A stretch of 64,000 bases of DNA from Dyadobacter sp. CY343 (GTDB taxonomy: Bacteria; Bacteroidota; Bacteroidia; Cytophagales; Spirosomataceae): contig NZ_JAJUXK010000007.1 in NCBI RefSeq assembly GCF_021390335.1, forward strand, positions 186,001 through 250,000. The letters are read 5' to 3'. Numbering within the stretch: the first letter of the stretch is position 1; every line of letters begins with the position of its first letter. Both the position numbers and the translations under genes were made by a program. The notes under the pieces are model-generated. The model did no database searches, was not told the origin of the DNA, and saw only the letters and a program-made list of their open reading frames with translations. Below, in pieces: positions 19,438 through 27,835 of the stretch.

Positions 19438-20241
19438 TTATTTTCTTATTGCATTAATCACAGCCCGCACACTTCCGTGCTCATTCAAAAGTGATCCTGC
19501 TTCGTCGGAAGAGATATTGAGTTCTTCTACGATCATCCGCACAGCACGATCTACCAGCTTTTCGTTTGTAAGCTGCATATCGACCATTTTATTTCCTTTC
19601 ACTTTTCCGAGCCTGATCATCACAGCAGTGGAGATCATATTCAATGCGAGTTTCTGCGCAGTACCGGACTTCATCCGTGTGCTGCCGGTCAAAAATTCGG
19701 GACCAACTACTATTTCAACAGGATATTCGGCTGCCTGCGCTACCAGTGAGCCGGCATTGCAAACCACACAGCCGGTCAATATGCCAGCTTCCCGCGCCGT
19801 ATTCAACCCGCCGATCACGTAAGGTGTGCGGCCGGAAGCCGCTATTCCTATTAATGTATCATTTTTCCCAGGGTGATAATCGGCTAGATCGATCCAGGCC
19901 TGGTTACTATCATCCTCAGCATTTTCCACAGCTTTGCGGATCGCCTTGTCACCACCTGCTATAATTCCAACCACTAAATCAAACGGAACCCCGAAAGTAG
20001 GCGGACATTCCGAAGCATCCACAACGCCAAGCCGGCCGCTGGTTCCTGCTCCTATATAAAATAACCGGCCCCCTGATTGCATGCGTGGCACAATCTGTTC
20101 CACAAGCGCTTCGATTTGCGGAATAGCCTTTTGAACAGCGAATGGGACAGTTTGATCCTCGGCATTAATGGAGATCAACAGCTCGTTGACACTCATTTTT
20201 TCAAGGTCGTGATATTGGGACGAAGATTCGGTAGTAAGCAT
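19438..20241 (-). CDS. murQ: N-acetylmuramic acid 6-phosphate etherase
   Basis: This 267-aa SIS-domain protein cleaves the lactyl ether of MurNAc-6-phosphate in peptidoglycan recycling. Signatures include IGAGTSGRLGVVDASECPPTFG near residue 63 and EFLTGSTRMKSGTAQKL near 180, with a downstream helical domain. The length is close to the MurQ norm (about 300 aa) but slightly short at the N-terminus. It is cytoplasmic. No MurNAc transporter or AnmK lies in the window. Confidence 0.92.
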   Translation of the reverse strand: MLTTESSSQYHDLEKMSVNELLISINAEDQTVPFAVQKAIPQIEALVEQIVPRMQSGGRLFYIGAGTSGRLGVVDASECPPTFGVPFDLVVGIIAGGDKAIRKAVENAEDDSNQAWIDLADYHPGKNDTLIGIAASGRTPYVIGGLNTAREAGILTGCVVCNAGSLVAQAAEYPVEIVVGPEFLTGSTRMKSGTAQKLALNMISTAVMIRLGKVKGNKMVDMQLTNEKLVDRAVRMIVEELNISSDEAGSLLNEHGSVRAVINAIRK

Positions 20242-20350
20242 TTGCAGTGCGATAGTTGAATTTCAAAAGTAAATATTTTCCTTTTACTATGCTTTTGCTT
20301 CAAGAAATTTGGTATTAATTAAAGATTAAAGTCAAAAATCGAGCTGATTA

Positions 20351-20382
20351 TTTGGAAAATAAAAAGATACCCTTCTATTTTG
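20351..20382 (+). promoter_or_regulatory. Candidate promoter of the ilv operon leader
   Basis: TTTG at 20351-20354 and TATTTTG at 20376-20382 are 21 bp apart. The -7 element is one base short of TAnnTTTG. Transcription would begin about 20389, some 45 nt before the leader peptide start at 20433. Confidence 0.4.
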
Positions 20383-20432
20383 CAACAGGAATTTCGAATT
20401 AGCGAAATTTCGCTGACTATTAGATTTACGCT

Positions 20433-20486
20433 ATGAGAGCATTTACTATCATTCTATTCGATCTTACAGTCACGCGATTTGCGTGA
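20433..20486 (+). CDS. ilv operon leader peptide (attenuator)
   Basis: A 17-codon ORF in the ilvD leader encodes MRAFTIILFDLTVTRFA. The codons ATC ATT CTA give Ile-Ile-Leu in a row, followed by CTT (Leu) and GTC (Val), the three amino acids made by the operon. The stop TGA at 20484-20486 lies inside the anti-terminator arm. The placement, length and codon content match leader peptides of ribosome-mediated attenuators. No homology search was possible; the identification rests on architecture. Confidence 0.75.
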   Translation: MRAFTIILFDLTVTRFA

Positions 20487-20542
20487 GTGAGGAAAGAGCT
20501 ATATAACTGGCACCTCACTCACACAACGAGTGGGGTGTTTTT
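20470..20542 (+). promoter_or_regulatory. Transcription attenuator of the ilv operon
   Basis: Three mutually exclusive hairpins can form. Hairpin 1:2 pairs TCACGC (20470-20475) with GCGTGA (20481-20486). Anti-terminator 2:3 pairs GTGAGTGAGG (20483-20492) perfectly with CCTCACTCAC (20513-20522). Terminator 3:4 pairs CACCTCACTC (20511-20520) with GAGTGGGGTG (20528-20537, one G-U) and is followed by TTTTT. A ribosome stalled at the Leu/Val codons would cover arm 1 and allow 2:3, giving read-through. One that reaches the stop would cover arm 2 and allow the terminator. Confidence 0.78.
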
Positions 20543-20561
20543 ATCTAATACAAAATTCACC

Positions 20562-22241
20562 ATGGAACTGAACAGATTTTCAAGAACCCTAACCCAGGAA
20601 GTTACAAATCCAGCCGCACAGGCGATGCTTTACGGTATCGGTCTGAAAGAAGAAGATTTTGCAAAACCTCAAATCGGTATTGCAAGTACAGGTTATGAGG
20701 GAAATCCTTGCAATATGCACTTGAATGGACTTTCGGTGTATGTAAAGCAGGGTGTTACTGCCAATGATATGGTGGGTTTAATCTTCAATACGATCGGCGT
20801 TTCTGATGGTATGACGAATGGAAACGACGGAATGCGGTACTCGCTTCCCAGTCGCGATATCATCGCCGATTCGATCGAAACTGTGGTTGCGGCGCAATGG
20901 TATGATGGCGTAATTGCGGTAGTAGGTTGTGATAAAAATATGCCCGGCGCAGTGATGGCAATGGCGCGGCTTGACCGCCCCGCAATCATGGTTTACGGCG
21001 GAACGATCCGTTCAGGACATTATAAAGGACAGAAACTGGATATCGTTTCGGCATTCGAAGCATTGGGTAAAAAGTTTGCGAACAATATTTCAGACGAAGA
21101 TTACAAAGGTATTATTCAAAATTCGATCCCCGGCCAGGGAGCCTGCGGCGGAATGTATACTGCCAATACCATGGCGGCTTCCATAGAAGCAATGGGATTG
21201 AGCCTTCCTTTCAGCAGCTCCTATCCGGCAACGCACGAAGGCAAGCAGGAGGAATGCAAAAAAATCGGTGCGGCAATGAAGAAATTGCTCGAACTGAATA
21301 TTACTCCGAAAGAAATTATCACTAAAGAGTCGCTCGAAAACGCGTTAACAGTGGTAATGGCGCTGGGCGGCTCAACCAATGCTGCGCTGCATTTTCTGGC
21401 TATTGCGCGTTCTGCGGGACTTTCGCTGACATTAGATGATATTCAGGAAGTTTCAGATCGTGTTCCATTTATTGCGGATCTGAAACCTAGTGGTAAATAT
21501 TTTATGGAAGATATTTTGGCAATCGGCGGAGTACCAGCGGTAACTAAATATTTGTATTCCAAAGGGTTGATTCACGGTGATTGCATTACTGTAACTGGGA
21601 AAACGGTTGCGGAAAACCTGGCAGAAGCGCCGGACCTCGATTTTGAAAACCAGAAAATGGTTTTTCCATTGGAACAAGCTATTAAATCGAGCGGGCACAT
21701 TCAGATCATGTATGGTAATCTGACGCCAACAGGTGCAGTTGCGAAAATTACAGGTAAAGAGGGAATGACATTCGACGGTGAGGCAAAAGTTTGCGAGCAC
21801 GAGTCCGAGATCATTACCATGCTTTCAAAAGGCGAAATCAGAGAAGGACACGTGGTTGTGATCCGCAATGCAGGTCCCAAAGGCGGTCCGGGAATGTCGG
21901 AAATGCTAAAACCTACCTCTGCTGTAATGGGAGCCGGATTGGGAGACAAAATTGCGTTGATCACTGACGGACGTTTTTCTGGTGGTACGCACGGATTTGT
22001 AGTTGGTCACATTACACCGGAAGCTTTTGACGGCGGACCTATTGCCTTGGTAAAAGACGGAGACAGAATCACGATTGACGCTAATACCCGCGAGCTAACT
22101 TTACATATTTCCGATGAAGAAATGGCAGCCCGCAAAGCACAATGGGTACAGCCCGCACCGAAATTCACCAAAGGAATGTTGGGAAGATATATCAGAACGG
22201 TGAAGTCGGCCAGTGAAGGCTGCGTTACCGACGAGGCTTGA
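20562..22241 (+). CDS. ilvD: Dihydroxy-acid dehydratase
   Basis: This 559-aa iron-sulfur enzyme dehydrates 2,3-dihydroxy-3-methylbutanoate and its methylpentanoate homologue in valine and isoleucine synthesis. Cluster-binding Cys motifs [15 protein letters not shown] and [14 protein letters not shown] are in the expected order, and [12 protein letters not shown] and [14 protein letters not shown] are family signatures. The ATG at 20562 (MELNRFS) is preferred; the frame open from 20487 runs through the attenuator hairpins. It is the first structural gene of the supercluster. Confidence 0.95.
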   Translation: MELNRFSRTLTQEVTNPAAQAMLYGIGLKEEDFAKPQIGIASTGYEGNPCNMHLNGLSVYVKQGVTANDMVGLIFNTIGVSDGMTNGNDGMRYSLPSRDIIADSIETVVAAQWYDGVIAVVGCDKNMPGAVMAMARLDRPAIMVYGGTIRSGHYKGQKLDIVSAFEALGKKFANNISDEDYKGIIQNSIPGQGACGGMYTANTMAASIEAMGLSLPFSSSYPATHEGKQEECKKIGAAMKKLLELNITPKEIITKESLENALTVVMALGGSTNAALHFLAIARSAGLSLTLDDIQEVSDRVPFIADLKPSGKYFMEDILAIGGVPAVTKYLYSKGLIHGDCITVTGKTVAENLAEAPDLDFENQKMVFPLEQAIKSSGHIQIMYGNLTPTGAVAKITGKEGMTFDGEAKVCEHESEIITMLSKGEIREGHVVVIRNAGPKGGPGMSEMLKPTSAVMGAGLGDKIALITDGRFSGGTHGFVVGHITPEAFDGGPIALVKDGDRITIDANTRELTLHISDEEMAARKAQWVQPAPKFTKGMLGRYIRTVKSASEGCVTDEA

Positions 22242-22256
22242 TAAACATTTCAAACC

Positions 22257-22469
22257 ATGAAAGCAGCAGATTTTAAGTTAGACAGAACAGCTTTTCATGC
22301 GGGAACACATTCCGAAACAGAAAAGTACTATTCGGAAATGCAGCCCAAAACAGGAAAAGAGAGACTAGAAGCGGCGAATTATCTCAATAGTGTAGCTTTT
22401 CAGTTTGACTTAAAAAACCCGCCGAAAATGGATCGAACTGCTTTTTCAGCAAGAAAACACAAGTTGTAA
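22257..22469 (+). CDS. Small uncharacterised protein, partner of downstream nucleotidyltransferase
   Basis: This 70-aa protein is not recognised at the domain level. It has an internal near-duplication: KLDRTAFHAGTHSE at the N-terminus and KMDRTAFSARKHKL at the C-terminus, with ERLEAANYLNSVAF between. There is no signal peptide or membrane segment. Its stop overlaps the start of the nucleotidyltransferase gene by one base (TAATG), so the two are translationally coupled, like a toxin-antitoxin pair. I recall similar small proteins beside nucleotidyltransferases in Bacteroidota, but could not check this. Confidence 0.7.
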   Translation: MKAADFKLDRTAFHAGTHSETEKYYSEMQPKTGKERLEAANYLNSVAFQFDLKNPPKMDRTAFSARKHKL

Positions 22470-22936
22470 TGGCTAATATTTTCAATGATGACTTTCAAGA
22501 ATTTTTGAAAGCGCTCAACGAAACAAAGGTCGAATATATTCTGGTTGGGGGCTATTCGGTCATTCTTCACGGATATTCACGTACAACGGGTGATATGGAC
22601 ATCTGGGTACAGAAAACGAAGGACAATCATTCAAAATTGACTAGGGCTTTTAGAAGATTTGGAATGCCTTTGTTTGATATGACAGAGGAAAACTTTTTGA
22701 AAAATCCTGATTTTGATGTCTTTACTTTCGGTAGAGTTCCAGTTTCAATTGACATTATTACAAATTTGAAAGGACTTGATTTTGAAACTGCTAATGAAAA
22801 TGCTTCGGACTACCTGGTTGAAGATCTAACAATAAGATTGATCAACTACCACGATTTGATTAAAGCAAAAAAAGCAGCAGGCAGGCCGAGAGATATTAAT
22901 GATATTGAAAATCTTGAAAATTCGTCAGACAAATAA
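22469..22936 (+). CDS. Nucleotidyltransferase (MNT-like, polymerase-beta fold)
   Basis: This 155-aa protein shows a minimal nucleotidyltransferase core. YILVGGYSVILHGYSRTTGDMDIWV near residues 19-43 gives the GG-x-S motif and the DxD pair (D38, D40 by rough count), and VSIDIITN near residue 90 may supply the third acidic residue. It resembles the DUF6036/AbiEii-related nucleotidyltransferases often found in toxin-antitoxin and phage-defence pairs. Substrate and target are unknown. It lies between ilvD and ilvB, 11 bp before ilvB. Confidence 0.8.
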   Translation: MANIFNDDFQEFLKALNETKVEYILVGGYSVILHGYSRTTGDMDIWVQKTKDNHSKLTRAFRRFGMPLFDMTEENFLKNPDFDVFTFGRVPVSIDIITNLKGLDFETANENASDYLVEDLTIRLINYHDLIKAKKAAGRPRDINDIENLENSSDK

Positions 22937-22947
22937 ATAGAGGAGTC

Positions 22948-24708
22948 ATGGAATTTAATGAAAATCAAACTGAGACAGTACAGGTTGCCGACACGGTAGC
23001 GGCTGTCGCCAAACCGGAGCTGGTCAATGGATCTCATGCGGTTATCAGGTCATTGATTGAGGAGGGTGTGGAAACTATTTTCGGCTATCCCGGCGGCGCA
23101 ATTATGCCCGTTTACGATGCGATTTATGACTATCAGGATCAGATCGACCACATTCTGGTACGCCACGAGCAAGGTGCCGCGCATGCTGCGGAAGGTTATG
23201 CCCGGGTGAGCGGAAAAGTGGGGGTATGTCTTGTTACGTCCGGCCCAGGTGCGACTAATCTCGTAACCGGTATTGCCGACGCAATTATTGACTCTACGCC
23301 GCTTGTCTGCGTAGTCGGTCAGGTCGCGGCGCATTTATTGGGTACTGACGCATTTCAGGAAACTGACGTGATTGGTATTACAATTCCGATTACAAAATGG
23401 AATTATCAGATCACACGGGCTGACGAGATTCCAGAAATTATGGCGAAGGCATTTTATATTGCTAAGTCAGGCCGCCCGGGACCAGTTTTGATCGACATAA
23501 CCAAGAATGCGCAGAATGAGCTGATGTCCAGGGAGTTTTCTTACAAAAAATGTGAAAACCTGATCAGTTACCGACCACGCCTTTCACCCAAAGTGGAGCA
23601 GGTAGAGGCAGCTGCGAAGCTTATCAATGAAGCAAAAAAGCCTTTTATCTTCGTTGGTCACGGTGTGCGGATCTCGCATGCTGAAAACGAATTGCTTCAA
23701 TTTATCGAAAAAACAGATATTCCTGCCGCTTCAACGCTGCTGGGACTTTCCTCGGTTTCCGTTGATCACCCGAATTATGTGGGCTGGCTGGGAATGCATG
23801 GGAATTATGGTACCAATGTACTAACCAACCAATGCGACCTGATTATTGCGATCGGAATGCGTTTCGATGATCGGGTTACAGGCGACGTGAACCGCTACGC
23901 AAAGCAGGCGAAAGTGGTACATATTGAAATTGACCCGGCTGAGATTGGTAAAATAGTGAAAGCCGACGCTCCTGTCGTAGGCGACGCGAAACTGGCACTT
24001 GAAATGCTGCTTCCCCTCGTGAAGGAAAACAGTCACAAAGAATGGATTGCAGAGTTCAAGAAATTTGATGCGATAGAAGACGAGAAAATAACGCAGCCCG
24101 AACTTGCTCCTACTACGGAGAAGATCAAAATGGCTGAGGTAATCCGCACTTTATCTAGCAAAACAAATGGCGAAGCGGTGATCTTGGCGGACGTGGGCCA
24201 GCACCAGATGATGACTGCGCGTTACTATCAGTTTAAAAAACCAGGTTCCTTCATTACTTCGGGTGGTTTGGGAACGATGGGTTATGCATTGCCGGCTGCA
24301 TTTGGAGCGAAAGTTGGAGCTCCTGACCGTGAGGTGGTTGCGTTTATCGGAGACGGTTGCTTTCAAATGACAATCCAGGAATTAGGTACGATCGCGCAGA
24401 GTGGACTTCCTGTAAAAATTATTATCCTGAATAACAACTTCCTGGGAATGGTTCGCCAGTGGCAGCAGCTTTTCCATCAGAAAAGGTATTCGTTCGTTGA
24501 GCTGCAAAATCCTGATTTTATTACAATAGGAAAAGGTTTTGGAATCGACGGACATACCTGCGCGGTACGTGAGGATCTGAATGCGTCGCTCGACAAAATG
24601 CTGGCTTCTGACAAACCTTACCTGCTGGAAGTGATTGTTGAGAAAGAAGAAAACGTGTTCCCGATGGTTCCTACCGGCGCTTGCGTATCAGATATCAGAT
24701 TAGAATGA
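22948..24708 (+). CDS. ilvB: Acetolactate synthase, catalytic (large) subunit
   Basis: This 586-aa ThDP enzyme condenses pyruvate with pyruvate or 2-ketobutyrate, the first shared step of valine/leucine and isoleucine synthesis. FGYPGGAIMPVYDAI with HEQGAAHAAEGYAR carries the catalytic Glu region, TSGPGATNLVTGIADA follows, and the ThDP motif GDGCFQMTIQEL ... LNNNFLGMVRQWQ lies near residues 470-505. The N-terminus has an extra 25 or so residues rich in Glu/Thr/Val. It begins 11 bp after the nucleotidyltransferase gene, and ilvN follows after 19 bp. Confidence 0.96.
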   Translation: MEFNENQTETVQVADTVAAVAKPELVNGSHAVIRSLIEEGVETIFGYPGGAIMPVYDAIYDYQDQIDHILVRHEQGAAHAAEGYARVSGKVGVCLVTSGPGATNLVTGIADAIIDSTPLVCVVGQVAAHLLGTDAFQETDVIGITIPITKWNYQITRADEIPEIMAKAFYIAKSGRPGPVLIDITKNAQNELMSREFSYKKCENLISYRPRLSPKVEQVEAAAKLINEAKKPFIFVGHGVRISHAENELLQFIEKTDIPAASTLLGLSSVSVDHPNYVGWLGMHGNYGTNVLTNQCDLIIAIGMRFDDRVTGDVNRYAKQAKVVHIEIDPAEIGKIVKADAPVVGDAKLALEMLLPLVKENSHKEWIAEFKKFDAIEDEKITQPELAPTTEKIKMAEVIRTLSSKTNGEAVILADVGQHQMMTARYYQFKKPGSFITSGGLGTMGYALPAAFGAKVGAPDREVVAFIGDGCFQMTIQELGTIAQSGLPVKIIILNNNFLGMVRQWQQLFHQKRYSFVELQNPDFITIGKGFGIDGHTCAVREDLNASLDKMLASDKPYLLEVIVEKEENVFPMVPTGACVSDIRLE

Positions 24709-24727
24709 CATTGAAATTATCGCAATT

Positions 24728-25261
24728 ATGACAACATACACCATTTGTGTCTTCACGGAAAATACGATTGGTATTCTGAATAAGATTACCACTATCCTGA
24801 CACGCCGGCGAATCAATATCGACAGCCTTACCGTTTCTGAAACCGAGCGTAAGGGTATTTCCCGCTTCACGATCGTCATTCAGCATGAATCCCGCGAGGC
24901 TGTGGAAAAGCTGGTGCGGCAGATCCGGAAAGTGATTGAAGTACTGGCAGTTTTCGGATATTTGAACGATGATATCGCCTATAATGAAATAGCTTTGTTT
25001 AAAGTTTCAACTCCGATCGGGGCTAAACCTATTGATATTGAAACTATTAACAAAGTTTACAAAGCCTGGGTCGTGTACTGGCACCTTACTTATGTGATTA
25101 TTCAGAAAACGGGTACAGAGAAAGAGATCTTTGAGTTTTTTGATTATATCAAACCGCACGAAATCCTTGAATTTGTAAGATCAGGCAGAGTGGCAGTAAG
25201 TAAGTCGCCCCAGACGCTGGTTGATTATCTTCCTGAGGCTGAGTGGGAATATTATCAATAG
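24728..25261 (+). CDS. ilvN: Acetolactate synthase, regulatory (small) subunit
   Basis: This 177-aa protein has the N-terminal ACT domain of acetolactate synthase small subunits (YTICVFTENTIGILNKITTI, RRINIDSLTVSETERKGISRF) and the C-terminal ALS_ss-type domain ending near LVDYLPEAEWEYYQ. It activates IlvB and gives it valine feedback sensitivity in known systems. The gene is 19 bp after ilvB and 61 bp before ilvC. Confidence 0.93.
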   Translation: MTTYTICVFTENTIGILNKITTILTRRRINIDSLTVSETERKGISRFTIVIQHESREAVEKLVRQIRKVIEVLAVFGYLNDDIAYNEIALFKVSTPIGAKPIDIETINKVYKAWVVYWHLTYVIIQKTGTEKEIFEFFDYIKPHEILEFVRSGRVAVSKSPQTLVDYLPEAEWEYYQ

Positions 25262-25322
25262 CATTACCTCTTAATAAATATCCTTTTTAAAAATCGTAAT
25301 AAATCAATTTAACCAATAATCA

Positions 25323-26369
25323 ATGGCAAAATTAAATTTCGGCGGGGTCGAAGAAGAAGTAGTAACCCGTGAAGAATTTCCTCTTGAAAAAGCGCGTGAA
25401 GTACTTTCAACTGAAACTATAGCTGTAATCGGTTACGGCGTACAAGGCCCGGGCCAAAGCCTGAACATGCGTGACAATGGTTTTAACGTAATCGTTGGTC
25501 AGCGCCAGGGTGGTAAGTCTTGGGACAAAGCTGTTGCTGACGGCTGGGTACCGGGAGAAACGCTTTTCGATATCGAAGAAGCACTTTCAAAAGGAACTAT
25601 CATTTGCTATTTGCTTTCTGACGCCGCTCAGATTGAACTTTGGCCAACGGTTAAAAAACACCTTACTGCTGGAAAATCACTGTATTTCTCGCACGGTTTC
25701 GGTGTTACTTACAAAGATCAGACTGGCATTATCCCTCCTACCGATGTGGATGTATACCTTGTCGCTCCAAAAGGATCAGGTACTTCACTTCGCCGCATGT
25801 TCGTGGAAGGAAAAGGCTTGAACTCTTCTTTCGCGATATTCCAGGATGCAACCGGCAAAGCACGTGAAAAATGCATCGCAATGGGTATCGGTGTAGGTTC
25901 AGGATATTTGTTTGAAACTGATTTCTACCGTGAAGTAACTTCTGACTTGACTGGCGAGCGTGGAACTTTGATGGGCGCTATCCAGGGAATTTTCGCTGCT
26001 CAATATGAAGTATTGCGTTCAAATGGACACACTCCTTCTGAGGCTTTCAACGAAACAGTTGAGGAATTGACGCAATCGTTGATGCCATTGGTTGCTGAAA
26101 ATGGTATGGACTGGATGTATGCCAACTGTTCAACAACTGCACAACGCGGTGCATTGGATTGGTGGAAACCTTTCCGTGACGCTACCAAGCCTGTTTTCGA
26201 ACAACTTTACAACTCAGTTAAAAGCGGCGAACAAGCCAATATCTCCATCACACGTAACTCACAACCTGACTACCGCGTGAAACTGGAAGAAGAACTGGCT
26301 GAATTGCGCGAATCTGAAATGTGGAAAGCCGGCAAAACTGTCCGCAGCCTGCGCCCAGAAAACAATTAA
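25323..26369 (+). CDS. ilvC: Ketol-acid reductoisomerase
   Basis: This 348-aa enzyme isomerises and reduces acetolactate and acetohydroxybutyrate. The Rossmann motif GYGVQGPGQSLNMRDNG near residue 38 is followed by VGQRQGGKSWDKA, whose Arg/Lys/Ser pattern suits NADPH. The second domain has the acidic metal ligands in ETDFYREVTSDLTGERGTLMG and EELTQSLM. Length fits the class I (short) enzyme with a C-terminal extension typical of Bacteroidota. A palindromic repeat cluster starts 16 bp after its stop. Confidence 0.95.
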   Translation: MAKLNFGGVEEEVVTREEFPLEKAREVLSTETIAVIGYGVQGPGQSLNMRDNGFNVIVGQRQGGKSWDKAVADGWVPGETLFDIEEALSKGTIICYLLSDAAQIELWPTVKKHLTAGKSLYFSHGFGVTYKDQTGIIPPTDVDVYLVAPKGSGTSLRRMFVEGKGLNSSFAIFQDATGKAREKCIAMGIGVGSGYLFETDFYREVTSDLTGERGTLMGAIQGIFAAQYEVLRSNGHTPSEAFNETVEELTQSLMPLVAENGMDWMYANCSTTAQRGALDWWKPFRDATKPVFEQLYNSVKSGEQANISITRNSQPDYRVKLEEELAELRESEMWKAGKTVRSLRPENN

Positions 26370-26385
26370 TAAAATTTATCTGGAA

Positions 26386-26521
26386 CCGCCGGCTGAAGCC
26401 GACGGCAATTGATAAAGCAATAATCAATTACCGTTGGCTTCGGCCAACGGTTTTGACTAAACACCCGCCGGCCTTTGCCGGCATATTGAAAAAATCAATT
26501 GCCCCGGACTTCAGTCCGGGG
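26386..26521. repeat. Cluster of REP-like palindromes between ilvC and ilvA
   Basis: Three or four hairpins stand in a row: CCGCCGGCTGAAGCCGACGG at 26386-26405, CCGTTGGCTTCGGCCAACGG at 26431-26450, GCCGGCCTTTGCCGGC around 26467-26482, and CCCCGGACTTCAGTCCGGGG at 26502-26521. They are joined by CAATTGAT or ATCAATTG. The first and last belong to the same family as the array at 41-270. The cluster could stabilise or partially terminate the operon transcript. Confidence 0.8.
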
Positions 26522-26569
26522 ACACAAATTAAGAGCTTTGCTATTGCAAGGCTTTTTTCTTTACAAGCA

Positions 26570-27826
26570 ATGGAAACAGTGCATTCAGCTCCTTCACTAG
26601 ATAATATATTCCTGGCTGCCGAAAGGTTGCGCGGGATTATTAATCACACACCAATACTGTACAATGCGCATTTGTCTGAGCAGTATGAAGCCAATATTTA
26701 TCTCAAAAGAGAAGATCTGCAAACAGTAAGATCGTACAAGATCCGCGGCGCTTATAATAAAATGGCAAGTCTGTCCCGGGAAGAACTGGCGAATGGAATA
26801 GTGTGCGCAAGTGCCGGAAACCATGCTCAGGGAGTTGCTTATGCATGTCGGAAAATGGAAGTGAAAGGAGCTATTTTCATGCCCACTACTACGCCGGCTC
26901 AGAAGGTAAAACAAGTGAGACTTTTCGGGAAAGAGTGGATAGAAATTCATCTAGTAGGTGATACTTACGACGATGCCTACTATGCTTCAAAAGAGTATCA
27001 GACTACGAATAAGGCCATTTTTGTACATCCTTTTGACGATTTGCAAGTGATTGAAGGCCAGGGAACTGTGGGGCTGGAAATTTTCAAGGATGCTGATTTC
27101 AAGATTGACTACCTGTTAATGGCGATAGGCGGCGGTGGGCTGGCTTCGGGCATTTCGACGGTTTTTAAACAACTATCTCCTAAAACGCAATTGATTGGCG
27201 TAGAACCGGAGGGGTCGCCTACTATGAGAAGGTCTGTCGACGCAGGTCAGGTTGTTACATTGGATCATATCGACAAGTTTGTCGACGGCGCTGCTGTGCG
27301 CAGAGCAGGTAATATAACTTTTGAGATCTGCCAGAAAAGCCTTGATAAAATATTGTTGGTGCCTGAGGGAAAGGTTTGTTCTACCATCTTGCAGCTCTAT
27401 AATGAGGAGGCTATCGTAGCTGAACCAGCCGGCGCGCTCACGGTATCGGCCCTCGATTTTATCAAAGACGAAATCAAAGGAAAGAATGTAGTAGTATTGA
27501 TCAGCGGTGGAAATAATGATATCACCCGCACCGAAGAGATCAAGGAAAGATCTTTGTTATATGAGGGTCTGAAACACTATTTTATCATCCGTTTCCCGCA
27601 GCGCTCCGGCGCATTCCGGGAATTTCTGAATGTGCTGGGTCCGAACGATGATATTGCACGGTTTGAATACGTCAAAAAAACCAACCGCGAACAAGGACCT
27701 GCTTTAGTTGGTATTGAGTTAAAAACCCGGGAAGACTTCGCGCCACTGATTGAGCGAATGGACGAAAACCGAATTGTGTATGAATATCTGAACGACCAGC
27801 CGGATTTGTTTCAGTTTATGGTTTAG
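26570..27826 (+). CDS. ilvA: Threonine dehydratase (threonine ammonia-lyase), biosynthetic
   Basis: This 418-aa PLP enzyme converts threonine to 2-ketobutyrate, the precursor of isoleucine. YLKREDLQTVRSYKIRGAYNKM near residues 42-63 holds the PLP Lys, and SAGNHAQGVAYAC and GGGGLASGIS bind the phosphate. The C-terminal part (about 330-418, HYFIIRFPQRSGAFREFLN) is an ACT-like regulatory domain, so isoleucine feedback is plausible. The ATG at 26570 is preferred; an ORF open from 26321 overlaps ilvC and runs through the repeat cluster. An AraC-type gene follows after 9 bp. Confidence 0.93.
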   Translation: METVHSAPSLDNIFLAAERLRGIINHTPILYNAHLSEQYEANIYLKREDLQTVRSYKIRGAYNKMASLSREELANGIVCASAGNHAQGVAYACRKMEVKGAIFMPTTTPAQKVKQVRLFGKEWIEIHLVGDTYDDAYYASKEYQTTNKAIFVHPFDDLQVIEGQGTVGLEIFKDADFKIDYLLMAIGGGGLASGISTVFKQLSPKTQLIGVEPEGSPTMRRSVDAGQVVTLDHIDKFVDGAAVRRAGNITFEICQKSLDKILLVPEGKVCSTILQLYNEEAIVAEPAGALTVSALDFIKDEIKGKNVVVLISGGNNDITRTEEIKERSLLYEGLKHYFIIRFPQRSGAFREFLNVLGPNDDIARFEYVKKTNREQGPALVGIELKTREDFAPLIERMDENRIVYEYLNDQPDLFQFMV

Positions 27827-27835
27827 ATTTCGATT

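Noticed and set aside
20487-20561. N-terminal extension of ilvD from GTG
   Set aside because: It runs through the attenuator hairpins and has no family similarity; ATG at 20562 gives the normal N-terminus.
20351-20561. T-box leader for ilv
   Set aside because: No T-box consensus bulge or specifier loop; a leader peptide and alternating stems explain the region better.
26321-26569. N-terminal extension of ilvA overlapping ilvC
   Set aside because: The frame passes through palindromic repeats and the end of ilvC; homology to threonine dehydratase begins only after the ATG at 26570.
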